Assembly: GCF_029714365.1 (NCBI RefSeq)
Contig: NZ_CP121659.1
Location: 3,880,501 to 3,944,500, forward strand
DNA: 64,000 bases
DNA from: Sinorhizobium terangae
GTDB lineage: Bacteria; Pseudomonadota; Alphaproteobacteria; Rhizobiales; Rhizobiaceae
Direction of reading: 5' to 3'
Shown here piece by piece: positions 37,754 through 47,153 of the stretch. A model generated the notes under the pieces. That model was not told the DNA's origin. It ran no database searches and saw only the letters and a list, made by a program, of their open reading frames with translations. Position 1 is the first letter of the stretch. Every line of letters begins with the position of its first letter. A program made the translations under genes and the position numbers.

Positions 37754-37770
37754 TTTAGAATATTTTCAAT
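37754..37770. promoter_or_regulatory. Irr iron-control element (ICE)-like site
   Basis: TTTAGAA, a TAT spacer, then TTTCAAT: one half matches the ICE consensus TTTAGAA-N3-TTCTAAA fully, the other half poorly. It lies about 100 bases upstream of the first imelysin gene in an AT-rich stretch, where Irr would act on an iron operon in rhizobia. Confidence 0.4.
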
Positions 37771-37815
37771 CTTTTCCCGGGCGGCGGGCGGAAAATGCCG
37801 GCCTGCTATCCGGCG

Positions 37816-39105
37816 TTAGCTCCTTCGGCCCATAAGGCAGAAGAAAAACCCATCCGTGCCGGTCGAGGCGGGTGTCAGCGTGACCGTCTTCATGTCGGCG
37901 GACCACGGCTGCGGCTTGTCGGTACCGAAGAGTGCCGCCCATGTGTCGGCGGCCGAGAGAATCTCGAATTCCGGATTGTCCTCGCAGAAGCCGTAGACCT
38001 GCGACTCGTTCTCCTCGGGAAGCACCGAGCAGGTCACGTAGATCAGATGTCCGCCCGGCCGAACGAAGTGGGCGGCGCTCGCCAGCGCTTCCTCCTGCTG
38101 GGCCAGTCTCTCCTCCAGGTTTTTCTGCGTGAGCCGCCATTTCGTGTCCGGGCGGCGGCGCCACGTGCCGGTCCCGGTGCAGGGCGCATCCACAAGCACG
38201 CGATCGAAGCGCCCGGCAAGCGGCGCCAGGGATTCCGCCGATTCATGCACCTGCACGTTGCGCGTGCCGGCGCGCTTCAGCCGCTCGATGATCGGCGCCA
38301 GCCGCTTGCGATCGGTGTCGTAGGCGTGGACCTGGCCCTTGTTGTTCATCGCTGCCGACATTGCGAGTGTCTTGCCGCCGCCACCGGCGCAGTAGTCGAG
38401 CACTTGCTCGCCCTCCTGCGGGAAAACGAGGTCGGCGACGATCTGCGAGCCTTCGTCCTGAACTTCGAACCAACCCTTCTGGAACGAGATCTCCGCTGTA
38501 ACGTTCGGAAGGCGCGAGGCGCCTTCACCGGCCGGGATGCGCACCCCGTGGCGCGCGATCGTCGCCGGTTCGGCGCCGCTGCGCTCGAGCGCCTTCAACA
38601 CCTTGTCACGGTTCGCCTTCAGTGTATTGACGCGCAGGTCCAGCGTTGGCCGGCCGGCAAGCGCCTGAGCCTCCTCGAGCCAGTGGTCGGAGAAGTTTTC
38701 CTCGAAAGAGGCCTGCGTCCATTCCGGAATATCTGCCTGCACATGCTTGGGCGCGTCTTCGAGCCGACGCTTGGCAAAGGCGTTCATCATTTCCGCTGAA
38801 GGCGCCTCAGGCGCGAACTTGTCGTCGATGAGCTCCGCGGCAAGCGTCTCGGGGGAAAAGCCCCATTGCCGATACATGACCGCGTGCCCAAGCGTCGCGG
38901 CGCTGTCGCTGTCCATCAGATAGGCGTGCGACAGTTTCATCCGCAGCGCGTCATAGACGATGTTGCCGATGGCGGCACGGTCGCCCGATCCGGCGAAGCG
39001 GTGCGAAAGACCCCAGTCCTTGAGCGCGTCGGCGACGGGACGCTTCCGTTTCTCTATGTCGTCAAGAACCTCGATGGCTCCGGCGAGCCTTCCGCCCAAT
39101 CGCAT
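37816..39105 (-). CDS. RsmB/NOP-family RNA (cytosine-5)-methyltransferase
   Basis: The 429-residue protein has an N-terminal NusB-like helical region (residues 5-140, KRPVADALKDWGLSHRFAGSGDRAAIGNIVYDALR) and the SAM-dependent core: VLDYCAGGGGKTLAMSAAM (motif I), VDAPCTGTGTWRRRPD (motif IV Cys) and YVTCSVLPEENE (motif VI catalytic Cys). It methylates C5 of cytidine in rRNA; whether it is the C967 enzyme cannot be said. ATG 39105 has AAGGAG upstream; the frame extends further but not as protein-like sequence. Confidence 0.92.
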   Translation of the reverse strand: MRLGGRLAGAIEVLDDIEKRKRPVADALKDWGLSHRFAGSGDRAAIGNIVYDALRMKLSHAYLMDSDSAATLGHAVMYRQWGFSPETLAAELIDDKFAPEAPSAEMMNAFAKRRLEDAPKHVQADIPEWTQASFEENFSDHWLEEAQALAGRPTLDLRVNTLKANRDKVLKALERSGAEPATIARHGVRIPAGEGASRLPNVTAEISFQKGWFEVQDEGSQIVADLVFPQEGEQVLDYCAGGGGKTLAMSAAMNNKGQVHAYDTDRKRLAPIIERLKRAGTRNVQVHESAESLAPLAGRFDRVLVDAPCTGTGTWRRRPDTKWRLTQKNLEERLAQQEEALASAAHFVRPGGHLIYVTCSVLPEENESQVYGFCEDNPEFEILSAADTWAALFGTDKPQPWSADMKTVTLTPASTGTDGFFFCLMGRRS

Positions 39106-39242
39106 CTTCGATGAACTCCTTTTTCGCCGTGGTAACGGCGATGACACCGAAGAGCAAGACGGATGCGGTATAAATGCGAGAGACCCGCAGCCTCCATAAA
39201 CAAATCTGCCCGGAGCGATAATCGGGCGGAAGTATTGGCGTA

Positions 39243-39617
39243 TCAGGAATTGATGACCTGGTAACAGATGCTGGCGGTTCCCGAGCGGATCATGCCGATT
39301 TGCGAGGCGGCCGCCTTCGACAGATCGAGCACGCGGCCGCGAATGAATGGACCGCGATCGTTGATGCGGACGACGACCGTCTTGCCGTTGCGCTTGTTGG
39401 TGACTGCGACCTTCGTGCCGAATTTGAGGCTGCGGTGGGCGGCGGTGAGCCGCGCGGCGTTCATTCTTTCGCCGGACGCGGTCTTGGAGGTCAGTGCGTA
39501 CCAGGATGCACCGCCGCAAGCGGACCCTGCTGCCTGACTATCGGATGCCGAGACCAACCCCATCCCGACGGTGAATAGCACTGCTGCGGCAGCAGTTTTA
39601 ATGTTCGCTGGTTTCAA
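39243..39617 (-). CDS. RlpA-like double-psi beta-barrel exported protein
   Basis: About 124 residues: signal peptide ([20 protein letters not shown] then VSASDSQA) followed by a single DPBB domain ([58 protein letters not shown]). RlpA-like proteins bind or cut glycan strands lacking stem peptides; no SPOR domain is present, so it is a short form. I chose TTG 39617 with GGGGG upstream; another TTG at 39704 would add AT-rich leader-like sequence. Confidence 0.88.
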   Translation of the reverse strand: MKPANIKTAAAAVLFTVGMGLVSASDSQAAGSACGGASWYALTSKTASGERMNAARLTAAHRSLKFGTKVAVTNKRNGKTVVVRINDRGPFIRGRVLDLSKAAASQIGMIRSGTASICYQVINS

Positions 39618-40078
39618 GCGACGACCCCCACGGTTTGAAAGTTTAGTTAATTTTCCCTGCTGATCGACGTAATTGAGGCGAAAAATGGCAAAACCGTGCT
39701 TCAACCGTTAACTGTCTATTAGGTATTCTTGAAAAGCAGTGGAAATTTAAAATGGGAGATTGTTTGAATTATTTTAAATCGTGGTGCGAAGTTCCTAGGA
39801 ATCAGGGGTTAGACGTCGAACGCGACGCAAGGCAGAGTGCAGGCTCCCCGCGTTCGAAAAAAAACATTTAAAAGTTCGATTCGCATGAATTTCCATGAAT
39901 CCCGTTCGTGGAAATCCGCTAACTAGCGCGCAGGTTGTGCGATTGGGCGAAGTATAGGCCAAATATGGGCAAGCGTTAGGCAGTCAAACGAAAGTCGAGT
40001 TCACTGTTACTATCGGATGATCTGAAGACATGCTTTCATCCGAACGGATTATTCTGGATACGTGAATTGTGGGGGAGT
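39618..40078. other. Gene-free AT-richer region upstream of the RlpA-like gene
   Basis: About 460 bases with no supported gene on either strand. It is richer in A/T than its surroundings (runs around 39745-39780 and 39855-39880) and contains GAATTTCCATGAATCCC and similar short imperfect dyads but no clear terminator, operator or RNA structure. It probably holds the RlpA promoter and leader and perhaps an unrecognised small RNA. Confidence 0.4.
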
Positions 40079-40954
40079 CTACTTGCCGCGCCAGGCGCCG
40101 GATTGCCACAACTGTGCAAGCGACACGCGATAGTTCGGGAAGGCGAATTGGAAGCCAGCCTCGCGAAGGCGTGCATTCGAGACGCGCTTGTTCTCGCCAT
40201 AGAAGGAGCGCGCCATTGGCGACAGTTCGGCGGTCTCGAAGGGAATTTCCGGTGGCGGCTCGACGCCCATGAGCCGGGCGGCTTCCGCTACCACGTCCTG
40301 CGGCGCGGCCGGCTCATCGTCGGTGACGTTGAAGACTCCACCCATGCCACGGTTGGCGAGAAAGGCGGCAGCCGATCCGATGTCTTCGACACGAATGCGG
40401 TTGAAGACCTGGTTTGGCTTCACCAGCCGGCGTGCCGTGCCTTCGGCGAGATTGCGAAAGGCATTGCGCCCCGGACCGTAGATGCCGGCAAGGCGCAGGA
40501 TCGCGACGGGAATGCGCTGCTGCGCGCCGTAGTGAAGCCAGGCATCCTCAGCCTCGACCCGCTCGACCGAACGCTGGGAAACCGGCTTGTAGGGCGTGTC
40601 TTCCGTCACCCAGGCGCCCTTGTGGTCGCCATAGACGCCGACGGTGGAAAGATAGCCGATCCAGCGAAGGTTCGGCAAAAGCTCGGGCAACGGCTGGACG
40701 CCGGCGCGGAACATCGGGTCGCCGTCGCGTCCCGGGGCAATTGACTGGACGAGGTGGGTTGCCTGGCGCATAGCGTCCGCGAGCTCGGCGGATATCGCCG
40801 TTCCATCGTAAAGGAGGGGGCGAATCCCGGCTTGTGCGAGTTCGGAGAGCCTTTCGGGCGAACGAGTTGTGCCGGTCATGGACTGGGCGGCAGGCGCCAG
40901 CGCTTTCGCGATCGCCGTGCCGGAATAGCCGGCGCCAAGAATCAGGACATGCAT
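40079..40954 (-). CDS. NAD-dependent epimerase-like SDR (YeeZ-type)
   Basis: The 291-residue extended/atypical SDR has [19 protein letters not shown] (Rossmann loop), [20 protein letters not shown] with the catalytic Thr/Tyr region (STVGVYG), [13 protein letters not shown] and a [11 protein letters not shown] substrate segment. YeeZ-like proteins have no firm reaction. ATG 40954 has AGGAG upstream and overlaps the end of queG by 13 bases, so both are on one transcript. It reads into the gene-free stretch downstream. Confidence 0.9.
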   Translation of the reverse strand: MHVLILGAGYSGTAIAKALAPAAQSMTGTTRSPERLSELAQAGIRPLLYDGTAISAELADAMRQATHLVQSIAPGRDGDPMFRAGVQPLPELLPNLRWIGYLSTVGVYGDHKGAWVTEDTPYKPVSQRSVERVEAEDAWLHYGAQQRIPVAILRLAGIYGPGRNAFRNLAEGTARRLVKPNQVFNRIRVEDIGSAAAFLANRGMGGVFNVTDDEPAAPQDVVAEAARLMGVEPPPEIPFETAELSPMARSFYGENKRVSNARLREAGFQFAFPNYRVSLAQLWQSGAWRGK

Positions 40955-42114
40955 CGGCTTACTCCTGCCATTTCCCATTCGGAAAGAACGTCGTTGTCGG
41001 TTTCCAGCTCACACTGCCCGGCGAAGGCGACAAGTTCGTCGCGCGGCAATAGCCGCGAGAGCGCCCAGATGGCCATGCCCCTTACTGTTGGGGAAGCGTC
41101 GCGCACCAATGCCTTGCAATGCGGTATCAGACCTTTTTCGCCGGAATTGCCGGCCGCGATCAAGGCGTTTCTGACGAAACGGTCGCGGCCGATGCGTTTA
41201 ACCGGAGAACCGGAGAAGAAGGTGCGAAACGCCGCATCGTCCAAGGTCAGCAGGAAATTCAATTCCGGCTCCTTCAGGTCGTCGCGGGGCTTGAGCTTCA
41301 TCTCAGAGGCCGAACGCGCGAACTTGTTCCACGGGCAGGCCGCAAGACAGTCGTCGCAGCCATAGATCCGGTTGCCGATCAGAGGGCGGAGCTCGGGCTC
41401 GATCGGCCCCTTGTGCTCGATCGTCAGGTAGGAAATGCAGCGCCGTGCGTCGATCTGGTAAGGCGCCGGAAAGGCGCCGGTCGGGCAGGCATCGAGGCAG
41501 GCGCGACAGGAGCCGCAATGGTCGCGTTCGGGCTCGTCGAAATCGAGATCGGCGGTCGTGAAAAGGCTGCCGAGAAACAGCCACGAACCGTATTCGCGGC
41601 TGACGAGATTAGTGTGCTTGCCCTGCCAGCCGATACCGGCCTTCTCGGCGAGCGGCTTTTCCATGACCGGGGCCGTGTCCACGAAGACTTTCACGTCCTC
41701 GCCGGCGCGGGCGGCAAAGCGCGTCGCGATCTCCTTGAGCCGCCCCTTGACGACATCGTGGTAATCGCGGTTCTGCGCATAAACCGAAATCGCCCCCCGC
41801 TCCCGCCTGCTGAGGATCGCGCGCGGATCGTCCTCGGGACCGTAGTTCATGCCGAACATGACGATCGAGCGGACGTTGCTCCACAGCACGCGGGGATCGG
41901 ACCGGCGTTCTGCCGTTTCGGCGAGCCACTCCATCGTGCCATGGGCGCCTTCGGCCAGAAACTGTCTCAGCCGTGCGGGCGCCTCAGGGATGGCGTCCGG
42001 CCTGGTGATGCGACAGATATCGAAGCCCTTGTCTGCCGCCTCGCTCTTCAGGAACGCGGTCAGTGTGCTGCGTTTCCTCCCCTGGTTCTCCGCTCTTACA
42101 GCGTCGCCAGGCAT
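40942..42114 (-). CDS. queG: Epoxyqueuosine reductase
   Basis: The 390-residue cobalamin-dependent iron-sulfur enzyme performs the last step of queuosine synthesis in tRNA. N-terminal DUF1730-like cobalamin-binding region ([39 protein letters not shown]), two 4Fe-4S clusters ([12 protein letters not shown] and [11 protein letters not shown]), then a HEAT-like C-terminus ([19 protein letters not shown]). ATG 42114 has GAGGACAAGG upstream. It is the second gene of the GST-queG-SDR run. Confidence 0.95.
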   Translation of the reverse strand: MPGDAVRAENQGRKRSTLTAFLKSEAADKGFDICRITRPDAIPEAPARLRQFLAEGAHGTMEWLAETAERRSDPRVLWSNVRSIVMFGMNYGPEDDPRAILSRRERGAISVYAQNRDYHDVVKGRLKEIATRFAARAGEDVKVFVDTAPVMEKPLAEKAGIGWQGKHTNLVSREYGSWLFLGSLFTTADLDFDEPERDHCGSCRACLDACPTGAFPAPYQIDARRCISYLTIEHKGPIEPELRPLIGNRIYGCDDCLAACPWNKFARSASEMKLKPRDDLKEPELNFLLTLDDAAFRTFFSGSPVKRIGRDRFVRNALIAAGNSGEKGLIPHCKALVRDASPTVRGMAIWALSRLLPRDELVAFAGQCELETDNDVLSEWEMAGVSRCMS

Positions 42115-42124
42115 TGCCTTGTCC

Positions 42125-42817
42125 TCAAAAATCGAGGTCCGCATAGTGCGAAACCGGTGTGACGCCCCGCACGCGCTCGCCGAGCAGCGGCCGAAAGGAC
42201 GGGCGGGATTTCAATCGCTGATACCACTCCTTGGCCGTCGGTGCCTCGGACCAGTCGATCTCGCCGAGGTAGTCGAGCACGGAGATCGCGGCCGCCGCGG
42301 CGAGGTCGGCATAGGAGATGCGGTCGCCCGCAAGCCACGGGCGCGAGCCCGCGAGCCAGGAGAGATATTTCATGTGCTGGCGGATATTGGCGCGCGAGGT
42401 GCGCAGGATTTTCGAATCCGGCGCACCTCCACCCTGATCCGGGGTCATCTGCAGCTTGAAGATGCGTTCGCGCACCAAGGGGCGTGTCACGTCGGCTTCC
42501 ATCTTCTGCAGGAACCATTCGGTGAGCCGGCGAATCTCCGCTCGCTGGAACGGATCCTCGGCGAGCAACCGGCGGTCGCGCTTCATGATGCCGCTGGTCT
42601 CATCGAGATATTCCGAAATGATCGTCGCGCCGCAAAGCGCGCGCATGCTGTCGTCGACATAGACAGGCAGCGTGCCCGCCGGATTGAGCGCCAGAAAGTC
42701 GCGCCGGTTCTCCCAGGGCTGCTCCTCGCTCAGCTCTGTCTGGTAGCCGTATTCCGAAAGAATCAGGCGTACGAACCGGGAGGCGGAGGACATGGGGTGA
42801 TGATAGAGTGTCGGCAT
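42125..42817 (-). CDS. Glutathione S-transferase family protein
   Basis: The 230-residue protein has an N-terminal thioredoxin fold ([20 protein letters not shown], with Ser in the active-site position), [16 protein letters not shown] (cis-Pro) and [11 protein letters not shown], then a helical domain with [20 protein letters not shown]. Function in detoxification is likely. It is placed 10 bases before queG on the same strand; this rhizobial GST-queG pairing suggests cotranscription. ATG 42817 is the natural start of the fold. Confidence 0.92.
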   Translation of the reverse strand: MPTLYHHPMSSASRFVRLILSEYGYQTELSEEQPWENRRDFLALNPAGTLPVYVDDSMRALCGATIISEYLDETSGIMKRDRRLLAEDPFQRAEIRRLTEWFLQKMEADVTRPLVRERIFKLQMTPDQGGGAPDSKILRTSRANIRQHMKYLSWLAGSRPWLAGDRISYADLAAAAAISVLDYLGEIDWSEAPTAKEWYQRLKSRPSFRPLLGERVRGVTPVSHYADLDF

Positions 42818-42986
42818 CGAGGGTCGGCTTCGTGGATCTGTTTTTTCGGGAGCGCTACAGTAGCATCGTGACACATGTGTCTGGCCACGGCTTGTCATAA
42901 AAACGAGCTATAGGTAGTTCAGGTGGCAAACACAAGCAAATCGACCCTCTCCTCCCACACCCCAACATGTCAGGAACATCTTATTT

Positions 42987-43793
42987 ATGGCGGATCAATC
43001 GATCATCAGCGCGCTCGTTCTCGGGCTTGTCGAGGGACTGACCGAGTTCATCCCCGTGTCGTCGACGGCGCATGTTCTTCTTGCCGGCCACTTCCTCGGC
43101 TTCAGGTCACCCGGAAATACCTTCGCCGTTCTCATCCAGCTCGGTGCGATCCTCGCGATCCTGCTGGTCTATTTCCACCGGCTGCTCAAGATCACGCTGG
43201 CCTTGCCGTCAAGCGCGCTGGCACGTCGCTTCGTGCTCTCGGTGCTCATCGCCTTTCTTCCGGCGGCGGTCATTGGTGCCGCGGCCCACGGCTTCATCAA
43301 GTCGGTGCTTTTTGAAACACCGATGCTGATCTGTATCGTGTTGATCGTCGGCGGCGTCATCCTCTACGCGATTGACCATCTGCCGCTTAAACCCCGTTAC
43401 ACCGATGTGATGGACTATCCGCCATCGCTGGCTTTCAAAATCGGCCTCTTTCAGTGCCTTGCGATGATTCCGGGCACGTCGCGTTCCGGCGCCACGATTG
43501 CCGGTGCTCTGCTGATGGGAACCGACAAGCGTTCCGCGGCAGAGTTTTCCTTCTTTCTTGCCATGCCGACGATGGTCGGCGCCTTCACCATCGATCTCTA
43601 CAAGAACCGCGATGCGCTGTCCTTCGACGATATGACGCTGATTGCGGTCGGCTTCATCGCCGCCTTCGTGGCCGGGGTGTTTGTCGTGCGCTCGCTGCTC
43701 GATTTCGTCTCGTACCGCGGCTTCACGCCCTTCGCGATCTGGCGGATCATCATCGGCGTCGCAGGTCTGATCGGCCTTTGGCTTCTTGGATAG
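42987..43793 (+). CDS. uppP: Undecaprenyl-diphosphatase
   Basis: The 268-residue BacA-type integral membrane enzyme dephosphorylates undecaprenyl diphosphate, recycling the carrier for peptidoglycan and O-antigen. Both conserved regions are present: [20 protein letters not shown] near residue 14 (catalytic Glu/Ser region) and the second motif [19 protein letters not shown] (PGxSRSGxT) near residue 160. AGGAAC precedes the ATG at 42987. Monocistronic; a stem-loop follows. Confidence 0.96.
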   Translation: MADQSIISALVLGLVEGLTEFIPVSSTAHVLLAGHFLGFRSPGNTFAVLIQLGAILAILLVYFHRLLKITLALPSSALARRFVLSVLIAFLPAAVIGAAAHGFIKSVLFETPMLICIVLIVGGVILYAIDHLPLKPRYTDVMDYPPSLAFKIGLFQCLAMIPGTSRSGATIAGALLMGTDKRSAAEFSFFLAMPTMVGAFTIDLYKNRDALSFDDMTLIAVGFIAAFVAGVFVVRSLLDFVSYRGFTPFAIWRIIIGVAGLIGLWLLG

Positions 43794-43804
43794 GCAAAGA
43801 ATAA

Positions 43805-43837
43805 AGCCGCATGCGCTCTTTCGAGACGCATGCGGCT
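43805..43837 (+). terminator. Stem-loop after uppP
   Basis: An 11-bp perfect stem (AGCCGCATGCG / CGCATGCGGCT) with an 11-nt loop that can fold further starts 11 bases after the uppP stop. No T tract follows, so termination strength is uncertain. Confidence 0.55.
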
Positions 43838-43922
43838 CCCTGGCCCCCGCCAAAACTAAAATGTCACCGTCGCAGTGCCGTCCGTCTCTGGGGGGACCGC
43901 TCTTTATGCGACAGGTGCCGGC

Positions 43923-44084
43923 TTACTCGCCGGAAAACTCGATAGACGCCGTCGTGCAGGGATCGACGCCATAGGCGGGCGCGCATCCCTTGCTGCTGCT
44001 TGCCACGGTGCCCGGAGCCATGAATGAGCCAGCCAGAATGATCAGTGCCGCAGACGCAAAAAAGATTGCGATCGACTTGCCCAT
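43923..44084 (-). CDS. 53-residue exported small protein
   Basis: A short frame begins ATG 44084 and stops at TAA 43923-43925. It encodes a basic start (MGKS), a hydrophobic stretch (IAIFFASAALIILAGSFM) that reads as a signal or membrane anchor, and a short tail with two cysteines (KGCAPAYGVDPCTTASIEFSGE split around them). An AAAGG element lies about 11 bases upstream. It is not part of any neighbouring gene and lies between convergent and divergent units. Function is unknown; homologue search would decide how real it is. Confidence 0.65.
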   Translation of the reverse strand: MGKSIAIFFASAALIILAGSFMAPGTVASSSKGCAPAYGVDPCTTASIEFSGE

Positions 44085-44269
44085 GGGACGTTATGCCTTT
44101 CGAGTGTGATGTTGGCACCGACTGCGCTCGCCGAGCGATGTGGTGCGAGGGGTGTTTATTCGCCGGACATGTCATGATCAATATCAGGACATGCTGAATC
44201 TGCGGTAAACGTTGTTCGCGTCTTGCAACTGCGGCAGAACTGCAACGGTGTTGCGTCATTGCAACAAAC

Positions 44270-44293
44270 AAAAACCGCCGGCATGCCGGCGGT
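44270..44293 (-). terminator. Intrinsic terminator of the NDUFA9-like gene
   Basis: A 9-bp perfect stem (ACCGCCGGC / GCCGGCGGT) with a 2-nt centre is followed on the minus strand by a T run, 30 bases past the stop codon at 44324. Confidence 0.8.
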
Positions 44294-44323
44294 CACAGAG
44301 CGAAAATCCGGAAGAGTGAGATA

Positions 44324-45304
44324 TCAGGCCGCCCGTCCGCCGCGCTGATACTGCCCATGCGGGCGATAGCGCACCAGATAGCTCGGCAGGACCGATTCGA
44401 GCATCGTCGCTTGGATGCCGATTCCGGCGAGCGTCCGCCCCTCGGTTTCGGCCTGTGCGGAGACGATATTGTCGGATTTGAGCAACACTACCTGGTCTGC
44501 GGTGAGCGGCGGCGTGATGAACGGCACCAGCGACACGACCCTGCCCATCAGCGAAGCGACGCCGAAGGGCAGCGAGACGAGGCGGCGCTTGCGGTCGATC
44601 GTCTTCAGCATGAGCTCGAGACATTCGCGGAACGACAGGACCTGCGGCCCCCCAAGCTCATAGATCTTGCCTTTCTCGACCTTGCCGTCGACGGCGCGGG
44701 CGACCGCTTCAGCAACATCGGTCACGTAGACCGGCTGAAACTTCGTGCGACCGCCGCCGACGAGCGGCAGGAATGGCGAGAACCGGGCCATTTCGGCGAA
44801 CTTGTTGAAGAAGCCGTCCTCGGGCCCGAAAATGATCGACGGCCGCAGGATGATCGCTTCGGGTAGCGTTTCGAGGATCGCCGCCTCGGCTCGGCCCTTG
44901 GTGCGGGCATAGCTCGACTCGGACTTGGCGTCGGCCCCGATCGCCGAGATGTGGGTCAGCGTCGCCCCGGCCGCCCGAGCCGCTTCGGCAACTGCCCGCG
45001 CTCCGAAATCCTGGACCGCGTCGAACGTGTTGCGGCCGCTCTGGAACAGGATGCCGACACAGTTGATCACATGGTCGGCACCTTCGACGGCGCGGTCGAT
45101 CGATTTGCGATAGCGCAGATTGGCCTGAACGAAGGAAATCTGGCCGACATTGCCGAGCGGCTGGAGATGGCCGGCGAGATCCGGCCGACGGACGGCGACA
45201 CGAATGCGATAACCGCGCTTGGCGAGCGCGCGCACCACATGACGGCCGACAAATCCGGATCCGCCGAAAATCGTCACCAGCGGCGGAAGGTTGGACAAGG
45301 TCAT
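44324..45304 (-). CDS. Complex I NDUFA9-subunit family NAD(P)-binding protein
   Basis: The 326-residue atypical SDR has the N-terminal VTIFGGSGFVGRHVVRAL dinucleotide loop, RYRKSIDRAVEGADHVINCVG, LTHISAIGAD, YARTKGRAE and ILRPSIIFGPEDGFFNKFA. Alphaproteobacterial homologues are annotated as NDUFA9-like complex I accessory proteins; a role in respiratory complex stability is inferred from that family. AGGAG precedes the ATG at 45304, and a strong terminator follows. Confidence 0.92.
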   Translation of the reverse strand: MTLSNLPPLVTIFGGSGFVGRHVVRALAKRGYRIRVAVRRPDLAGHLQPLGNVGQISFVQANLRYRKSIDRAVEGADHVINCVGILFQSGRNTFDAVQDFGARAVAEAARAAGATLTHISAIGADAKSESSYARTKGRAEAAILETLPEAIILRPSIIFGPEDGFFNKFAEMARFSPFLPLVGGGRTKFQPVYVTDVAEAVARAVDGKVEKGKIYELGGPQVLSFRECLELMLKTIDRKRRLVSLPFGVASLMGRVVSLVPFITPPLTADQVVLLKSDNIVSAQAETEGRTLAGIGIQATMLESVLPSYLVRYRPHGQYQRGGRAA

Positions 45305-45423
45305 GGGAAACGCACTCCTGATATCATTGGGAAGAATTGCTTGCTACATAGCCCAAGCGGCGGGCGAGGTGAAGGCCAATCCACAGGGCCGCACCAGCAC
45401 TTTCGTGACGCCTTCTGCGGGCT

Positions 45424-45711
45424 TCAGACGCCTTCCACCACCACCATCTCGGCGTCGGCCACTTCCTGGCGGATTGCCGCGGCAATCTGGTATTCTGGCG
45501 AGTTGTAACAGTCGACTGCGGCCTGAAGGGAAGGGAACTCGATGACGACGTTGCGGGAGCGAACCGCGCCTTCCAGGCGATGGAAATTGCCACCGCGGGC
45601 AAGGAATTTGGCGCCGTATTTCTCGAAGGCCGGCTTTGCCGCCGCTACATAGTCCTTGTAACGCTCCGGGTCCCGTATATCGACCCGAGCGATCCAATAT
45701 CCCTTGGCCAT
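45424..45711 (-). CDS. DUF1330 domain protein
   Basis: The 95-residue dimeric alpha-beta barrel protein has YWIARVDIRDPERYKDYV, FLARGGNFHRLEG and VVIEFPSLQAAVDCYNSPEYQ, the full DUF1330 pattern. Function of the family is not established. AGGAG precedes ATG 45711. It lies 139 bp downstream of pyrF on the same strand and 119 bp upstream of the NDUFA9-like gene. Confidence 0.92.
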   Translation of the reverse strand: MAKGYWIARVDIRDPERYKDYVAAAKPAFEKYGAKFLARGGNFHRLEGAVRSRNVVIEFPSLQAAVDCYNSPEYQIAAAIRQEVADAEMVVVEGV

Positions 45712-45850
45712 GATAAGCTCCTCGTCTTTCGGTAGAAATACACAGACGGGATCGTTACTTCCGGCAATTCGCGGTCAACGTCAAGCGCAGCTTCTCGTCG
45801 ATGGAGGGAAGCTTGCAGAATAGCCGGCGAAGCTTGCCTTCGCGGACGGG

Positions 45851-46555
45851 TCAAGCCGAGAGCGCGCTCTCCATCTCGGTCAGTATCGCGCGGGCGGCCG
45901 TCAATGGCTCCGCAGCCTGGACGATCGGCCGCGCGACGACGAGATGGCTCGATCCAGCGCGAAGCGCTTCGGCGGGCGTCATCACGCGCTTCTGGTCACC
46001 CTTGTCGGCACCGGCCGGCCGGATCCCGGGCGTGACGAGCGCCATGTCCGCTCCGATGATCTTGCGCACCGCCGCGGCCTCCTCGGCGGAGCAGACAATG
46101 CCGCCCATTCCCGCGGCGCGCGCCTGTTCGGCGCGGCGCAACACCAGCGTGTGCGGATCGTATTCGTAACCGGCATCGATGACGTCCTGCTCGTCCATGG
46201 AGGTCAGCACCGTAACGCCGAGCAGGCAGAGGCCGGATCCGCGCGCCGCCTCGACGGCCGCCCTCATCGCCTTGGGATAGGCATGCAGCGTCAGCATCGA
46301 CACGCCCATCTTCACAATGTTCTCGACGCCCTTCGCCACCGTGTTGTCGATGTCGAGCAGCTTCATGTCGAGGAAGACCTTCCTGCCGCTCGCGACAAGA
46401 TCGCGGGCGAATTCGAGCCCGCCGGCGAAGGCAAGCTGGTAGCCGATCTTGTAGAAAGCGATGCTGTCTCCAAGCGTCGAGACGATCTTTTCCGCCTCGG
46501 CAACCGTCGGAATATCAAGGCCGACGATCAGCCGGTCGCGCGCGCTCATGGTCAT
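45851..46555 (-). CDS. pyrF: Orotidine 5'-phosphate decarboxylase
   Basis: The 234-residue TIM-barrel enzyme makes UMP in the last pyrimidine step. It has [26 protein letters not shown], the catalytic [19 protein letters not shown] (D-x-K-x-x-D), LTLHAYP and [10 protein letters not shown] 46555 or the second ATG at 46549 can start it; GGGGGTGA precedes. It lies 7 bases after the histidine-phosphatase-like gene, in one unit with it and pmtA. Confidence 0.96.
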   Translation of the reverse strand: MTMSARDRLIVGLDIPTVAEAEKIVSTLGDSIAFYKIGYQLAFAGGLEFARDLVASGRKVFLDMKLLDIDNTVAKGVENIVKMGVSMLTLHAYPKAMRAAVEAARGSGLCLLGVTVLTSMDEQDVIDAGYEYDPHTLVLRRAEQARAAGMGGIVCSAEEAAAVRKIIGADMALVTPGIRPAGADKGDQKRVMTPAEALRAGSSHLVVARPIVQAAEPLTAARAILTEMESALSA

Positions 46556-46562
46556 GTCGAGA

Positions 46563-47153
46563 TCACCCCCAGAATTCCATCGGCGTCCAGTCGCACGTGA
46601 CAGCGCGATCCGCAAGGCGAAAAGCAAAGAGGTTGCCGCCGCCGGCCGGCTGGTCCGCGTCGCGCGCGATCGCGGTGCCGGTCATGCGGCATTTGAGCAG
46701 CGTGCCGACGCCGCCATGGCCGACGAAGGCGATCGGAATCGCTGGGTCGTGGCGATCGAGAATGTAGGAAACCGCGTTCCAGATGCGCGTCTGCGCGTCG
46801 ATCGCCCGCTCCCATCCTTTGAAGCTTTCGTTCGGGTGGGCGAAAAACCAGTCGGCCGCCTCCTCGAATGCCTGTGGCGGCAGGAAGCCTGTCGCCGAAC
46901 GATCGTTCTCGCCCATCTCTTCGTCGGTCTCGACCGGGATTCCTGCCGCGCGCGCCAGTATGGCTGCGGTCTCCACGGCTTTCGTCTCGTGGCTGGATAT
47001 GATGCGGCCGAGGGACCGGACCCATGGGGTCGAGGCCGCTGCGCGGGCGCGATCCCTGCCGAGCTCGGACAATCCCCATTTCGGCACGGCGATTGCCGGG
47101 TCGATCTTGACCTGCGGATGGGTCAGATAGACGCCGAACACGCGGCGCCTCAA
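46563..47153 (-). CDS. Histidine phosphatase superfamily-like protein with altered RHG motif
   Basis: The 196-residue protein has the phosphoglycerate-mutase-like fold order: an N-terminal strand where VYLTHPQV replaces the usual RHG, then [31 protein letters not shown], and the second catalytic region [11 protein letters not shown]. The catalytic His is present but the paired Arg and Gly are not, so phosphotransfer activity is uncertain. It starts with TTG 47153 in a TTGA overlap with pmtA's stop. Operon: pmtA, this gene, pyrF. Confidence 0.88.
   Translation of the reverse strand: MRRRVFGVYLTHPQVKIDPAIAVPKWGLSELGRDRARAAASTPWVRSLGRIISSHETKAVETAAILARAAGIPVETDEEMGENDRSATGFLPPQAFEEAADWFFAHPNESFKGWERAIDAQTRIWNAVSYILDRHDPAIPIAFVGHGGVGTLLKCRMTGTAIARDADQPAGGGNLFAFRLADRAVTCDWTPMEFWG

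Noticed and set aside
41119..42162. 347-codon open frame antisense to queG
   Set aside because: queG has both iron-sulfur motifs on the other strand; the antisense translation has no domain.
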